The notes beneath the pieces are model-generated. The model did no database searches. It was not told the origin of the DNA and saw nothing but the letters and a program-made list of their open reading frames with translations. From assembly GCA_020152595.1 (NCBI GenBank), contig JAIGNY010000074.1, forward strand, positions 130,535-194,534: a stretch of 64,000 nucleotides of DNA, read 5' to 3'. A program made the position numbers and the translations under genes. Of this stretch, positions 27,301 through 35,539 are shown one piece after another. Each line of letters starts with the position of its first letter. Positions within the stretch are counted from its first letter, which is position 1. The DNA comes from Chiridota heheva (taxonomy: Eukaryota > Echinodermata > Holothuroidea > Apodida > Chiridotidae).

Positions 27301-30300
27301 AATCAGTTCTTTTATTTGCAATTTTTTCAGCATCGGCAGCTATCTCTTCCATCTACTCTTTCTCTTACAAGTTAAAACACTTCTTAGACCATTTCTATTT
27401 GGTTGCTACCATCACATTCTTTTTGTACCTGATTCCATATGCCATTTGCACCTTTAGTTCTGCTAGAATTGTGCTAAATTCTCTCTGGCACTCTGAATAA
27501 GTTGATGTGCTACTAGACATCATGAACCTTGCTCTAGGGTAGAGCTAGGTGTTAATTTCAAGTCATTTTTGAAGGAGATCTTGGCTGCTTAAAAAACAAA
27601 AAAAATTAAAGGAATTGCAAATGCACTATTACCATTTTTAGTTTGCAGACATCAAATACTATTATTTGTTAGTGCAAATGTACATTGAAGCAATTAAGTT
27701 TTGTGCTTGTTCATGTTCAGTAATCCTCAGCATAAATGTTTTCCCCTGTCTTCATTCTTTGTTGTCAGTTTAATAAAAAGGTATGTATTACTCAAGAAGC
27801 ACATTTTGTTTCCCATTGTCCACTGTGCCATTGCCATACTGTGTGGTTGCATAGTTACCCTTTCTCTTTGGCATTAAATTAGAATCAGATCAGTTCTTTT
27901 ATTTGCAATTTTTTGCTTAATTTAGTTGCACCTTTTTGGTTCTGATGCGATAGCATCACAAACTTATGTGGCCATGATGGCGTGTGTGTATGTACGTGTG
28001 TGTGTTTGTGACAACCAGCTCGTAAATGCGATATAACAATACACTGGATTCATGTCATATTTGGTACACAGATAGCCCATGGTCTGTAGATGTGCCCTAT
28101 TCTTTTTGATGATGATGTCATATGTATATTAATGAGTAGGCAGGGCTTAAAGTGAAAATCTTGAAATGCTCTAAATTTGACAATAACCTGTCTGTTTTGT
28201 TTCATATTTGTTATAATAATGATGTTAGCTTACTAGTGTGTATATTTTCATTGTACAAAAATGTTGAATTTCATTAGTATGCGTAGTGGGCGGTGCTTAA
28301 TAAGATTTTGCAAACAAAAACACAAGTAAACACGATATCTCAAAAACTATGAACTGGATTCACGTTATGTGTGGTACACAGATAGCTCATGGTCTGCAGA
28401 TGTGACCTAATGTTTGTGGTAGTGATTTCATGCATATTAATAAGTGGATGGGGCTTAAAGTGAACATTTTGAAAAAGTGATAAATTAGCAACCAGTCAGT
28501 TCCCAGCCTCGCGAAAAGTTGCTTATTCTCTTCTGTGCATATTCCGCCCACTTAGATTTATGAATATATAATGAGCTGAAACATGCTGTCTTTTGAAGGT
28601 GACTACAGCTTTGTTATAGTAGAAAACGGTATCAATACATGACATTTTGACAAATAAAGGGTTGAAAATACTATCCAGTAGCATTTTAAGAAATAATTTA
28701 AGCAAAAAATAATGAAACTTGGAGGAATTTATAACACTTAAAAATTGGAAAAAACGGCTAATGAAAAACATGGTCACAAAACACATATCCAGTCTTGGGC
28801 CCTTACGATCTTTAAATATGTGATAGAAAAATTTCTTTTCTATCTAAATCTATGAAAATAAGTATGAAAATCAGAGGAAGCCGCAGGTCAGGAGCTTGCA
28901 AGCTTTGCACCGATCTCCAGAGGAATCATGTTGATTTTGCTAATATCATATGATCCATATTATGATTGGATAATGTGCAGTCACGTGGTGTTGTTTACAT
29001 CGGTATCATAATCTCGCATGTACTCATAAAATGGCATTTGCAAGAAATAGCTACAAAGTTACCTTTGTAATCCCCCGATAACTTGATAGTTTCTTTTTTT
29101 TTTTAAACGAACAATATATATTTCAGATTACATGGGGAATCTTAATTGTATATCAAATTCAGAATAATATGAATGAGATTTTGTGACAACAAAGCTTCTT
29201 GAGGCAATTAAATACATGTACTCAGTGTATGCAAGATTTTGATAATTAGAACCCTGGTGAATGTAATGTGGTGTCAATCTGTCAAGACTGATTTTCTCAA
29301 ATTCAGCCTATGCAGTAGTATTTTCATTATTCTTTCGCTATAATTCATAGGGTTAAATACATTTATATTTGCTTATACTGCTAAAATACCATTTCGCCAG
29401 GGATTTGTTATTCCAAATAACAAATCCCTTATTCCATGTACTTCCTTCCAACTTGTAAAACACATTGTTGCTTTGTAGGCCTTGTGTGAATTTTCATGAG
29501 TGAACTATGGATTGGACTCTTGCCTCCCCTGACAAAATTTTAACGGTAGTTGAGATTATTTTGGTAATAGGCCTATACTATGATAGTGATTTAATATATG
29601 CCAATAAATATTAAACGGATTAAAACACAACAAAAAAATATTAATTTTTTACATTTTTTTTTATAAACATAAGTCAGAAAAACAACGACTCGTAGTGTGA
29701 GATTGACCTCATAAACTGAAACTCTGAAAACAAAAATTACCTTACAAAATCACGTAATTCACAACATAGCCTAAAACATAACAATGGATAATAACCAAAC
29801 ATGCATTGTATGAATAGGTCTATGTAAAATATTGGCTAGTTGTATGGCATAGCATGATGTACTACAAAAGGACCACATGTGCACTTTCACTGGTGTTCTA
29901 TATATTCATGCCTGCATGATGGCATTAACTTGCAACAATACAAATTGGCAATGCTATTCCGAGGAGGAAGACATTTTTTCTTCTACATTTTACTTACTTC
30001 TGAAACTGACAATACCCTTGAAATATAAACAGAATACACAGATGCAGTACTGTTCTTCAACTGTTACAGACAATAAACAAAAATGTTCACAACAACTTAC
30101 TTTTTGATTCAAGTTAACCCCATGCAAGGTACATTATATAAGTAGTGCCACTAGAATTTTTTCAACAGAAATTAGAGATCAATGAAACACTCAATTGGAA
30201 AAATGAAAACATTTCACAACCACTCAGATTGCTTATTTAAGTTATCTCAAGCCAAGGCCTAAACTAGTAGATAATCTGCAGTCTAGATATCTTGGCCTTG

Positions 30301-33300
30301 AAGTATTTCCTCATTGTCTAATTTGGTATTTCAAGACAAATTAGAAATACTGCATCCCAACACGGCAACACACATGCTTGACATTGAAAATAACCTGATT
30401 GTTAATTTTATCCTGTAAATATAAAACCTAGATCCATGGTTGATTTGTAACTATGACACACTATTTCATTTTCACCACAGAACTTGCTCACACTTTAACC
30501 TAAACAAAGATAAAAAAATAAAAATCACTGGTCTTTACTATACAACAAAACCACAGTTTAAATATGCTTATGATTAAGTATCATTTGGATTCAAAGCTGC
30601 ATATATTAAAAGAAATCAAATGACACATTGACAGCTACACCCTGGGCTAGGTCAGAAAATGAGATAGGATGTAAAATAAATCTTATCCTAGCTACACACT
30701 ATCTTACTCTTGATCATGATAAAAATCCACATAAAATATATTACTAATTTCTGTAATGGTGGCCATTTTCAACTTCAAAATACTGTCACTAATCACCACA
30801 GGGCCCATACAAATTTAGTACTGGCAGAAAGCTTATTGTGTCGTCTAATGAATTATCAATTACTTTTACCTTAATTTGAGGAAGCTGGTGAGGAGCTCGG
30901 CATGAATTTGGCCAAAAATTAAGCCAATATTTTAGTACACCAATCCAAATGACAATTACGCAAAATTGGAAGTCCAAAAATATGGAAAATTTGGTATCTG
31001 TGGAAAGAAAAATTATGCGAACTCCCACCCAGCTTAGAAAACTTTACTGCTACAACATTGTCAGGTGACACCCCACGTGATAGAAAATTGTCTCTTCCAG
31101 TAATCGGTTTCGCTAAAACTGCAAAATTTGAAAGTGGGCAGAGTCCTGTGTGAAGAGGATGACATCAAACAACCTCATTAACGCGAGGCTGGGAACTGAC
31201 TGCAACTGTATTGTCTGTTTTCTGTAATATTAGGCATGATAATATTGTTAGTTATTATGTGCATGCTTATGTTATCAACAGATGTCATTGATATGCATGG
31301 TAGGCGTGGCTTAATGTGAAAGTGCTAGATGATTACTGTATCTCTTAAACAGAATATCGGATTAATGCCATGTTGTACACAGATAAATCATGGTTTGTAC
31401 ATACGTTCTGATGTTGTGGTAGTGATGTCATGAATATTAATGATTAGGCGGGCTTACTCAAAAAATCTTGGATAAATGAGCAGCCATTTTTGCATTACTT
31501 TCTTTTATAATTTTTTAATTGTACAAATGCTGATGTCAGCATTTTTAATATCTGCATGGTGGGTGTGGCTCATAAATGAATATCATGGAAGAAATATTTC
31601 ACAATATGCAATGACGTATCAGGTAATACAATTTTGCAAATCAATCAGCTTATGAAAAAGAAGCATCGGAACCACTTTTGGTTCTGGTTGTAATTTTTTT
31701 TTTTTTCCACTATTATATTTTTTGAAAGCAAATAGAAATGTTTCTTTTTACCACAAATTTTGGTCAAGTGATTTATTACTGTACAAAAATTAGGTATATA
31801 CAAACAGGATGTTTGACAACAACTGATTATGCAATGCACTCTCATATAGAGAAGTTTAACTGAAATCTGGTGTCCTTAGATTAGTACTCAAATAAGGGTT
31901 GTAATCAGAGTATGATAGTTTTGTATTTGGCGGGGTGGATTGGGGGCTCTATTTAATATAAGCATCCATGGTCGATGATGATCAGGTAAATATTCATTGA
32001 CTTTCTACTGTTTAGAATGATTATGAATATGCAAGATTTTCAGGTGGAAGGAAGCACATTATTTATTAGGTTTACAACTAAATAAAGGAGTAAGGGCATT
32101 TTCTTGAGTTGAAAAGAAAAAGAAAATCCCAACTCACAAGACATTTTTAAGCTAATGAAAATGTTTGAATAATAGGCTAAGTATTTTAGAAAATTGGTAA
32201 ATTGATGTTTTGAGTTGAAAGAGAGGAGCTGGTCCTAACTTACATTGTGTGAATCCTCTTCCATGGGATATGCAAATGAAGTATTTAAGATCTTGGATTA
32301 GCAAATCTTCAGTATTTGTTTTGCGATATCTCAGAAACAATGTAAGCTTTTACAAAAAAATTTAGTTTTTTTTACAAAAATTTTGTCTCATATTGTTGAA
32401 TCCTCTTCTTTTGCAAATAAAAGATCAAAAAATATTTGTTTTTTAAGAAACAATGTAAGCTTTTACAAAATGTATTACACTTTTGTCTTATATATGAAGT
32501 TTTTTGTAAAAGCAAAAAATATGTTCAAAGGTATCCAAAGTTCTTTAAGGTGGAAAAAATATAGCCTTTGCTCAAATTCTCTTAAATTAATTTTTGTCAT
32601 ATTTTGTTCCTGTGCCTCAGGATTTTTTTTTTTTCCTTAGATGATTTTTTTCAGCAGTTTTTGCTTTGTTGAGTTTTGTTACTTTTCTTTTAGTACTTCT
32701 CTGGTACTGTTACCCATAATGTGAATTTCAATCAATTTTTCTTCTCTTATTTGTGCACCTCAGGATCTCCCACAATCGGCTCAGCTTGTCTCGGTGAATG
32801 CTTCAATAATGGGAGGTGCGTGAACGGAGAATGTCAGTGCACGTCACAATTCTTTGGAATTCAATGTGAATTCCGTGAGTATAGATGGCAAGCCAAATAA
32901 TACATGCATCGTTTCTGCTTGATTTGTTTGATTTGATTTGGGTTTTCACTAAATTGCTGGAAGCTTTGTTACTATTGGCTGTTATTATCACACTGAGGAA
33001 TTTTAGAGTTCCGAGTCCAAGTTGGAAAAATGATCAAAATTTTCCACTGTTCAAATATTAATCCAAAAGAATTTCCATGAAATTTGACAAGTTGAACTTT
33101 GCCCTGCATGTTCTATTTTGACATTTTTAAGCTGAAATTGTGTTATTGTGTAAAATTTGAATTTTTCTGAGAGTTTTATCTGTGGAAGCTGTGCCTCTTT
33201 TGGAGTTTTGGAAAAGGGTTCCAGTGAGTCCACATATGTTCAATTCCTGTACTTCTTGAAGAGGATGATAATCACTTAGATCATCCATATTTCGCTTACT

Positions 33301-35107
33301 TGCCAATTCATGGATTGATTATCGTGTAATATAATTTACAGTCATTGCGATCCTCATATGCACATTTTTAATGCTTGTATGTCAAAATACATGTTTAAAC
33401 TTGTAAACATGTTATTTAGTCAGGGATAAATTCCCTCAAATACCACAAAGTGAAATATGAAAGGGACAAACATGCTTAAACCTTTGCACACCTTTTCCTC
33501 ATCGGTGACTTACAAAGACACAAGTGAAAACAACTTTTTCTTCACAATGTTACTCTGTAGCACAAAATGTGTTTGTAAGAATATTTTATTTTATCACTTT
33601 GTTTTTCACCCATGCACCTCCTTTCTTGATCCCAGCTTTCTGACTTTTAGTTCTCGTATTTCTCTTAATCTCTCCCTGTTTTCTTTCCTTCCTACCTCTA
33701 GAATGATCTAAAATCTCTGACACAATTTGACCCTCGTTGTCGTGGTGCCATTAAGCCCCCATCAAACATACAAACAAACAAACATCATCATTTTCTCTCT
33801 TTCATATCCCCTCTCCCTCTCCCTACCATCTTGTTCTAATTCGTGCACCTTGAATTTTTGACACTTCTCTTTGCACATTTGACTCTGACTGTCGCAGTGC
33901 TGTTAAACATCAACAAACCAAACCTGTAAGAATATTTTACAGTTAATTTTACTGCTCTGATCCTTTTCAGCTGCTTTTGCACATCACATTACTATGAAAA
34001 CATATTGATAGTGAACTATGTCTCTGAATGTTGATAAAGATGATTTGTTTACCAGGAATTTATTTCTTACAACAGAACATGTAAAGTGCTTAAATTTAAT
34101 TTTGTTTTATATTTCATGTGTTTGTATAGCTATTTCATTTTAATTCTTTTGTTTCCAACTAGCTGTAGCTAATACAAATTACAACGACCTGGAACATACC
34201 AGTGTGATGATTGGTGCATTCGTTGGGGCTGTTTGTTTGCTTTCTATTTGCTGGCTGGTTGCCATGGCGAGAAAAAGGTACACAGAGACTGAAGCAAATC
34301 AACGACCAAGGCCCCCACAGAGAATGGTCAGCATACATTCCCCAGGTTGGTACTTCTGTTCCTTTTTGGGGAGGGATGCACATTGTATACTTTTTTAATA
34401 AGACTAATGGACGTTTCAGTATTTCCAGATATCCTTGAGATTTTTTATTTGTCTTATTAGTTTACACATTTAGGCATCTGCCAGGTAATGCACACGTAAG
34501 TCACCTTTGATTTTTTTCAGTGTGGACCCAAGGAATTAACCCAAACGGGAAGTGGATAAACTTTAGGTTAACACCCTGCTTTTTTTCAAAAAATGTTCAG
34601 AGAACCGGGGAGGGGGGATTGATGACTTTACGCCCCCTCTGAAGGACGGTGAGCGCTACCAATTGCCGATGAAACCGACCTGGGACCAGCATCTCAGTTT
34701 ACGCTCAGCCAACTGAGCTACCTGCCTCCATAAAATGACCAAATGTTGCTTATTGCCGTTAAGTTTTCAATTTGTATTTTGCAGAGGAACTTGGACTGAG
34801 AAGGTCAGCAACAGTTGGACCCGGAGATTTAGAAATTCCTCCAGACTACAATGATGTCTTTTTGTTCGAAGATGCAGATGGAATAAGTACTAAGCCACGC
34901 CCAATTCTGAGATCACAATCAGTGAATTCGGCTAATGAACCCTGGTCTCCGCCCCCATCGTATGATGCAGTAGCTAGTGTTGAAGACATGGGTATTATTA
35001 TAGAGTGCCCACATTTAGAGAATGAAGAGAATCAAAAACTTCCTGATGTTGTTGAAAGTAACGAGCCAAGTCCATCGATGCGATCTAGTAAAAGCACAGA
35101 TGTATGA
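6119..35107 (+). CDS. CUB-CUB-LDLa-EGF-EGF type I membrane receptor with PPxY tail (5' partial)
   Basis: Nine exons: 6119-6335, 12591-12789, 17874-18041, 19225-19428, 21671-21802, 23898-24023, 32764-32874, 34163-34345 and 34785-35107 (TGA 35105-35107). All have AG acceptors and GT donors. Phases are 1-0-1-1-1-1-1-1-1, so each extracellular module is symmetrical. The product is about 554 residues plus missing 5' exons: CUB1, a CUB-like domain without cysteines, an LDLa module, two EGF-like modules, one transmembrane helix, and a tail of about 150 residues with PPDY and PPSY motifs. The order CUB-CUB-LDLa-TM matches Neto proteins, but the EGF pair and PPxY motifs differ, so I give no symbol. 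PPxY motifs bind WW domains such as those of Nedd4-family ubiquitin ligases, so regulated trafficking or turnover is a fair inference. The ligand is unknown. The first exon contains a one-base deletion relative to the expected frame. Confidence 0.85.
6415..7184. repeat. 12-bp minisatellite, about 64 units
   Basis: Tandem copies of a 12-bp unit close to GAGGGCAGGTTT. Variants carry AAG for AGG, GACA for GGCA, and occasional one- or two-base indels. Because 12 is a multiple of three, several frames stay open on both strands and give artificial RAGL-, KPAL- and SNLP-type repeat peptides. None has coding support. Confidence 0.97.
7352..7592. mobile_element. MITE with TTAA-bounded terminal inverted repeats
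   Basis: It starts TTAAAGGAGCACTA and ends TAGTGCTCCTTTAA, a perfect 14-bp inverted repeat including TTAA at both ends, about 241 bp in total. TTAA flanks suggest piggyBac-type mobilisation, but no transposase is present and the superfamily is inferred only. Confidence 0.8.
7794..8160. repeat. SINE-like segment with four 44-bp tandem copies
   Basis: About 7794-7976 resembles a tRNA-related SINE body read from the minus side, ending in a region like CATTAACCACTAAGCCACAGTA, a typical reversed A-box end. A roughly 44-bp unit containing TTTTGCATATGAGCATGACT is then repeated four times over 7977-8155, the last copy being more diverged. This looks like local amplification of the SINE end. Confidence 0.65.
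8946..9051. repeat. 15-bp tandem repeat, seven copies
   Basis: Seven copies of CAAGTACTACTTTAG. The last copy has one extra base. Confidence 0.95.
9133..9700. mobile_element. Long foldback (inverted-repeat) MITE
   Basis: Two arms of about 190 bp in inverted orientation (9133 to about 9330, and about 9510 to 9700) flank a loop of about 180 bp. The ends are TAAAGGATTAGATCAGTGG and its near-perfect complement CCACTGAACTAATCCTTTA. No transposase is encoded. A decayed relative lies at about 13745-14110. Confidence 0.85.
9705..9892. repeat. Short tandem array with CAGGTCTTATATAA units
   Basis: Three to four imperfect copies of a unit of roughly 45-55 bp containing CAGGTCTTATATAATATAT and CATCATTGAAATAA. 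The array sits between the foldback element and the hAT-like MITE. Confidence 0.8.
9894..10500. mobile_element. hAT-type MITE, copy 1
   Basis: The terminal inverted repeats start TAGTGCTGTCATGACA and end TGACAGCACTA. Flanks are TTGAAAAG (9886-9893) and TTAAAAAG (10501-10508), an 8-bp target duplication with one mismatch, as in the hAT superfamily. The subterminal regions are rich in ATATCGCGATAT palindromes. There is no transposase. It is homologous to 37843-38393. Confidence 0.85.
11750..12090 (+). mobile_element. Two tandem LINE-type 3' tails
   Basis: Two copies (about 11750-11900 and 11912-12090) of a segment running from TTTTTTCACCTATACA through CTTTCCTTCCTACCTCTGGA to CAATTTGACCCTCGCTGTC, the second ending in an A-rich tail. 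Related tails lie at 13590-13745 and 33600-33780. Fragments read as L-x-S-x-x-Q-A-Q-F-D-P, which may be the end of a decayed ORF. Confidence 0.6.
12591..12789 (+). CDS. Gene 1 exon: second half of CUB domain 1
   Basis: The acceptor is TCATTCACAG. It reads IIPHTGLTPGYYCGYGRPP, then ISSSSSLSMQLVIHP and FRGFSVRWKFI. This is the CUB C-terminal half: the YCG cysteine, the S-S-x-L-x-L strand and the GF.a.y-type end. The phase-0 start fits the upstream exon once its deletion is allowed for. The donor GTAAGT starts at 12790 and the exon ends in phase 1. Confidence 0.88.
12871..13462. mobile_element. Three TTAA-flanked mini-MITEs separated by two identical spacers
   Basis: Three copies (12871-12979, 13112-13217, 13354-13462) each run from TTAACCCTTACTCTACCA to TGGTAGAGTAAGGGTTAA, about 106-109 bp (copy 1 has one mismatch in its right end). 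The two intervening spacers of about 135 bp are near-identical, start TCAAGGCGTGATTATTGA and end GTCGCGGGTTGA. TTAA at every border suggests piggyBac-type insertion. The same MITE-spacer-MITE order occurs at 22841-23195 in the opposite orientation, so the composite itself is a repeat. Confidence 0.85.
13590..14110. repeat. LINE tail followed by a decayed foldback-element copy
   Basis: 13590-13745 repeats the tail with CTTTCCTTCCTACCTCTAGA, CAATTTGACCCTCATTGTC and CAAACAAACAAAC. 13745-14110 resembles one arm and loop of the foldback element at 9133-9700 (ACAAAATGG.AAGAAAGCATTC, GTGACATCAC), much diverged. Confidence 0.6.
14998..15125. repeat. C-rich low-complexity tract
   Basis: Repeats of CACCCACCCCCACCCCATCAA type. 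The open frames on both strands (Pro/His-rich and Gly/Val-rich) are composition artefacts. Confidence 0.9.
16478..16546. repeat. 24-bp palindromic tandem repeat, three copies
   Basis: Three copies of GCATATTTGGTGCATGCCAAAT type. Each unit is close to a palindrome centred on GCATGC, so the block can form hairpins on either strand. Confidence 0.9.
17602..17772 (+). mobile_element. tRNA-derived SINE
   Basis: The head GTGGTTTAGTGGTTAG is A-box-like and GGGTTCCTATCC is B-box-like, followed by a conserved body ending TTTTGGGACGTTAAACC. A second copy lies on the minus strand at 52056-52231 inside gene 2. The SINE at 2939-3229 shares the central motif (minus-strand CTGGTTATCAAAGGC.GTG). Confidence 0.75.
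17874..18041 (+). CDS. Gene 1 exon: linker and start of CUB-like domain 2
   Basis: The acceptor is TGATTTGTTTCAG. It reads EDTSVPSYSGGQG, then MVINAIPPQFSD and VDMLWYITAPTQQDRILLRVL. The W-x-I-x-A-P-x-x-x-R-I-x-L-x-V pattern is the CUB core strand motif. No cysteine is present. The intron is phase 1 on both sides; the donor GTAAAA starts at 18042. Confidence 0.82.
18560..18812. repeat. Dispersed ~250-bp repeat (also at 58848-59115)
   Basis: A long near-identical match runs from CATTAGTTGTTCTGCTCCTT through AACCAGGTC.GGT.AGA and ATGGATGAAGTCCTTATTGTG to GGAGAAGGA.AAGTCATG. The other copy sits in an intron of array unit 3 of gene 2 and is absent from the other units, so this is a mobile sequence. 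No clear terminal inverted repeats are seen. Confidence 0.85.
19225..19428 (+). CDS. Gene 1 exon: second half of CUB-like domain 2
   Basis: The acceptor is TTGCTTCTGCTTCAG. It reads EFTHAPHVDNSMLEIRDGP, then QYGRNIPKESIASSNRFMYV and GTSLNMEFSFFRGPG. The L-E-I-R-D-G motif, the S-S-N-R-x-x-Y-V strand and the terminal F-x-F are standard CUB features. All four usual cysteines are absent. The phase-1 donor GTGAGT starts at 19429. Confidence 0.88.
20164..20570. repeat. ~22-bp tandem repeat, about 18 copies
   Basis: Units close to GAGCCCAGAGTGGGAATCGATT, graded in divergence: the first units lack the ATTGAGC part and read GAACCCAAAGTGGGAATT, while the central units are almost identical. Confidence 0.92.
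21155..21262. repeat. 33-bp tandem repeat, three copies
   Basis: Three copies of a unit containing GGAAAGAATTGAGTTATATT and CCAGAGTAA. Confidence 0.85.
21671..21802 (+). CDS. Gene 1 exon: LDL-receptor class A module
   Basis: The acceptor is TTTTGTGTACAG. It reads DTFLACPPNYFMCVTSQRCI, then PKNLKCNDKDNCGANEDE and FQECHG. Six cysteines have LDLa spacing, with the acidic D-x-x-D-N-C-G-x-x-E-D-E calcium-binding end. The module is one symmetrical phase 1-1 exon, as is usual for LDLa. The donor is GTTAGA at 21803. Confidence 0.93.
22841..23195. mobile_element. Two TTAA-flanked mini-MITEs with spacer, inverted copy of the 12871 array
   Basis: The MITEs at 22841-22948 and 23082-23195 have TTAACCC and AGTAAGGGTTAA ends and flank a spacer with CAACCCGCG and TCATCCCTTGATTAA. 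This is the reverse complement arrangement of the 12871-13462 composite. Confidence 0.82.
23275..23768. mobile_element. Probable MITE with long imperfect inverted repeats
   Basis: The left part, with ATAATTACCCTTTCTGGGTTT and GTAACTAAGTGGGGGCAAAC, pairs imperfectly with the right part, which contains GTTTGCCCCACATAGTTAC and CCTGGAAAGGTTAATTA. Arms are about 100 bp and the whole element about 0.5 kb. The exact ends are uncertain. Confidence 0.6.
23898..24023 (+). CDS. Gene 1 exon: EGF-like module 1
   Basis: The acceptor is CTGTTTTTTCACAG. It reads EFCNSSSCVNGGTC, then SYSCNCPPDFTGEHC. Six cysteines have the C-x-N-G-G-x-C and C-x-C-x-x-x-F-x-G-x-x-C signature of EGF. A short Thr-rich linker (LITTTF) follows. 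It is a symmetrical phase-1 exon; the donor is GTGAGT at 24024. Confidence 0.93.
26741..27917. repeat. 588-bp tandem duplication
   Basis: 26741-27328 and 27329-27917 are near-identical copies in the same orientation. Each starts AGCATCGGCAGCTA and ends near AATCAGTTCTTTTATTTGCA. Small indels show in the T- and A-runs. No coding potential is recognised. Confidence 0.93.
27931..31680. mobile_element. Older repeat element split by a later insertion
   Basis: 27931-28492 and 31203-31680 form one repeat body with internal units sharing ACACAGATA.CTCATGGT.TG and GATGTCAT...ATTAATGA.TAGGC.GGGCTTA (about 28060, 28370 and 31380). The outer ends, with CTTTTTGGTTCTGATGCGA and GCATCGGAACCACTTTTGG, are imperfect inverted repeats. 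The split point is the insertion at 28493-31202. Confidence 0.65.
28493..31202. mobile_element. 2.7-kb DNA transposon with perfect 21-bp TIRs
   Basis: The left end begins CAGTCAGTTCCCAGCC and the right end finishes GGCTGGGAACTGACTG; the inverted match runs for 21 bp. CAAC flanks both sides (28489-28492 and 31203-31206), a 4-bp target duplication. The insertion interrupts another repeat whose intact relative at about 28140-28230 gives the empty-site alignment. The internal open frames are short and none resembles a transposase, so it is non-autonomous or decayed. The superfamily is not assigned. Confidence 0.83.
32764..32874 (+). CDS. Gene 1 exon: EGF-like module 2
   Basis: The acceptor is TTATTTGTGCACCTCAG. 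It reads ACLGECFNNGRCVNGECQC, then TSQFFGIQCEF. Six cysteines occur in short EGF spacing of the tenascin or teneurin type (C-x-N-G-R-C-x-x-G-x-C-x-C). It is a symmetrical phase-1 exon; the donor is GTGAGT at 32875. Confidence 0.92.
33596..33925 (+). mobile_element. Two adjacent LINE-type 3' tails
   Basis: 33596-33785 repeats the tail seen at 11750 and 13590 and ends in (CAAA)n. 33786-33925 repeats the tail seen at 1740-2226 and ends GCTGTTAAACATCAACAAAC. Two tail types next to each other suggest serial insertion. Confidence 0.6.
34163..34345 (+). CDS. Gene 1 exon: transmembrane helix and juxtamembrane tail
   Basis: The acceptor is TTGTTTCCAACTAG. A short stalk (NTNYNDLEHTSV) precedes the helix MIGAFVGAVCLLSICWLVAM at about 34206-34265, then ARKRY stop-transfer residues and a Pro/Arg-rich juxtamembrane region. 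The position fits a type I topology. The phase-1 donor GTTGGT starts at 34346. Confidence 0.9.
34470..34735 (-). mobile_element. tRNA-related SINE
   Basis: The minus-strand head GGTAGCTCAGTTGGCTGAGC is a good A-box region. The other end shares GTGTGGACCCAAGGAATT with 1078-1095 and TAGGCAT.TG.CAGG with 1025-1037. It lies in the last intron, just before the final exon of gene 1. Confidence 0.6.
34785..35107 (+). CDS. Gene 1 terminal exon: cytoplasmic tail with two PPxY motifs
   Basis: The acceptor is TTGTATTTTGCAG. The tail has an arginine-serine patch (LRRSATVG), a PPDY motif at 34838-34849 followed by NDV, a PPSY motif at 34952-34963 followed by DAV, an acidic region and a Ser-rich end (SMRSSKSTDV). 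It stops with TGA at 35105-35107. PPxY motifs are ligands for WW domains, including Nedd4-type E3 ligases; the terminal T-D-V is compatible with a class I PDZ ligand. Both roles are inferred from motif only. Confidence 0.9.
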
Positions 35108-35533
35108 TGAGAGCTGTCAGAGGAACCCCTAAAAGCTACAGTGCCTTGCGAAGTAAGTTAGAAATTGCAATATGAAATATCAAGCTCTGCCTTATGCAAA
35201 ATTTTGTAATTTCCCTGCCTGTTCTGACAAGGGTTTTAGTTTTAAAAAAAACATTCTATTATGCTTGGCTGATTAAAGACTTTGTATTTCTGTTGTATAA
35301 ATGCCAGTTTGTTTTACAAAAATGATGAAATCCACTCATTTGCAGGTGATTTTTTTTATATTTTGATTTATCACAGGGTATGGTTTTTGGGTGATGTTAT
35401 GGGACTAGTGATTAAGTTCTTTAAATTGTGTTATGTGATCAATTTTCTTTGGATATTATGTTCCATTTTCATGTTCTTTAATTTTGTGATTCTTGAGTTT
35501 TCTGTTAGGTAAATTTCGCTAGTTTGTTTTCAT

Positions 35534-35539
35534 AATAAA
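35534..35539 (+). terminator. Candidate polyadenylation signal for gene 1
   Basis: AATAAA about 430 bp after the stop codon, followed by a T/GT-rich stretch (TGTTTTGTTAATT). Further AATAAA sites at 35610 and 35940 are possible alternatives. Confidence 0.4.

Larger units (their letters stand above)
24024..32763 (+). other. Gene 1 intron between the two EGF exons (8.7 kb)
   Basis: The largest intron. 24024-26740 shows no recognisable element beyond A+T-rich sequence and a short repeat around 25920-26010 with GATTGATA.CCATCCTACC units. It then holds a 588-bp tandem duplication (26741-27917) and a repeat interrupted by a 2.7-kb TIR element (27931-31680). 31680-32760 is A+T-rich with no exon seen. 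Confidence 0.7.

Noticed and set aside
35108-35512. Downstream hydrophobic open frame after the gene 1 stop
   Set aside because: A+T-rich 3' UTR sequence with no conserved features.
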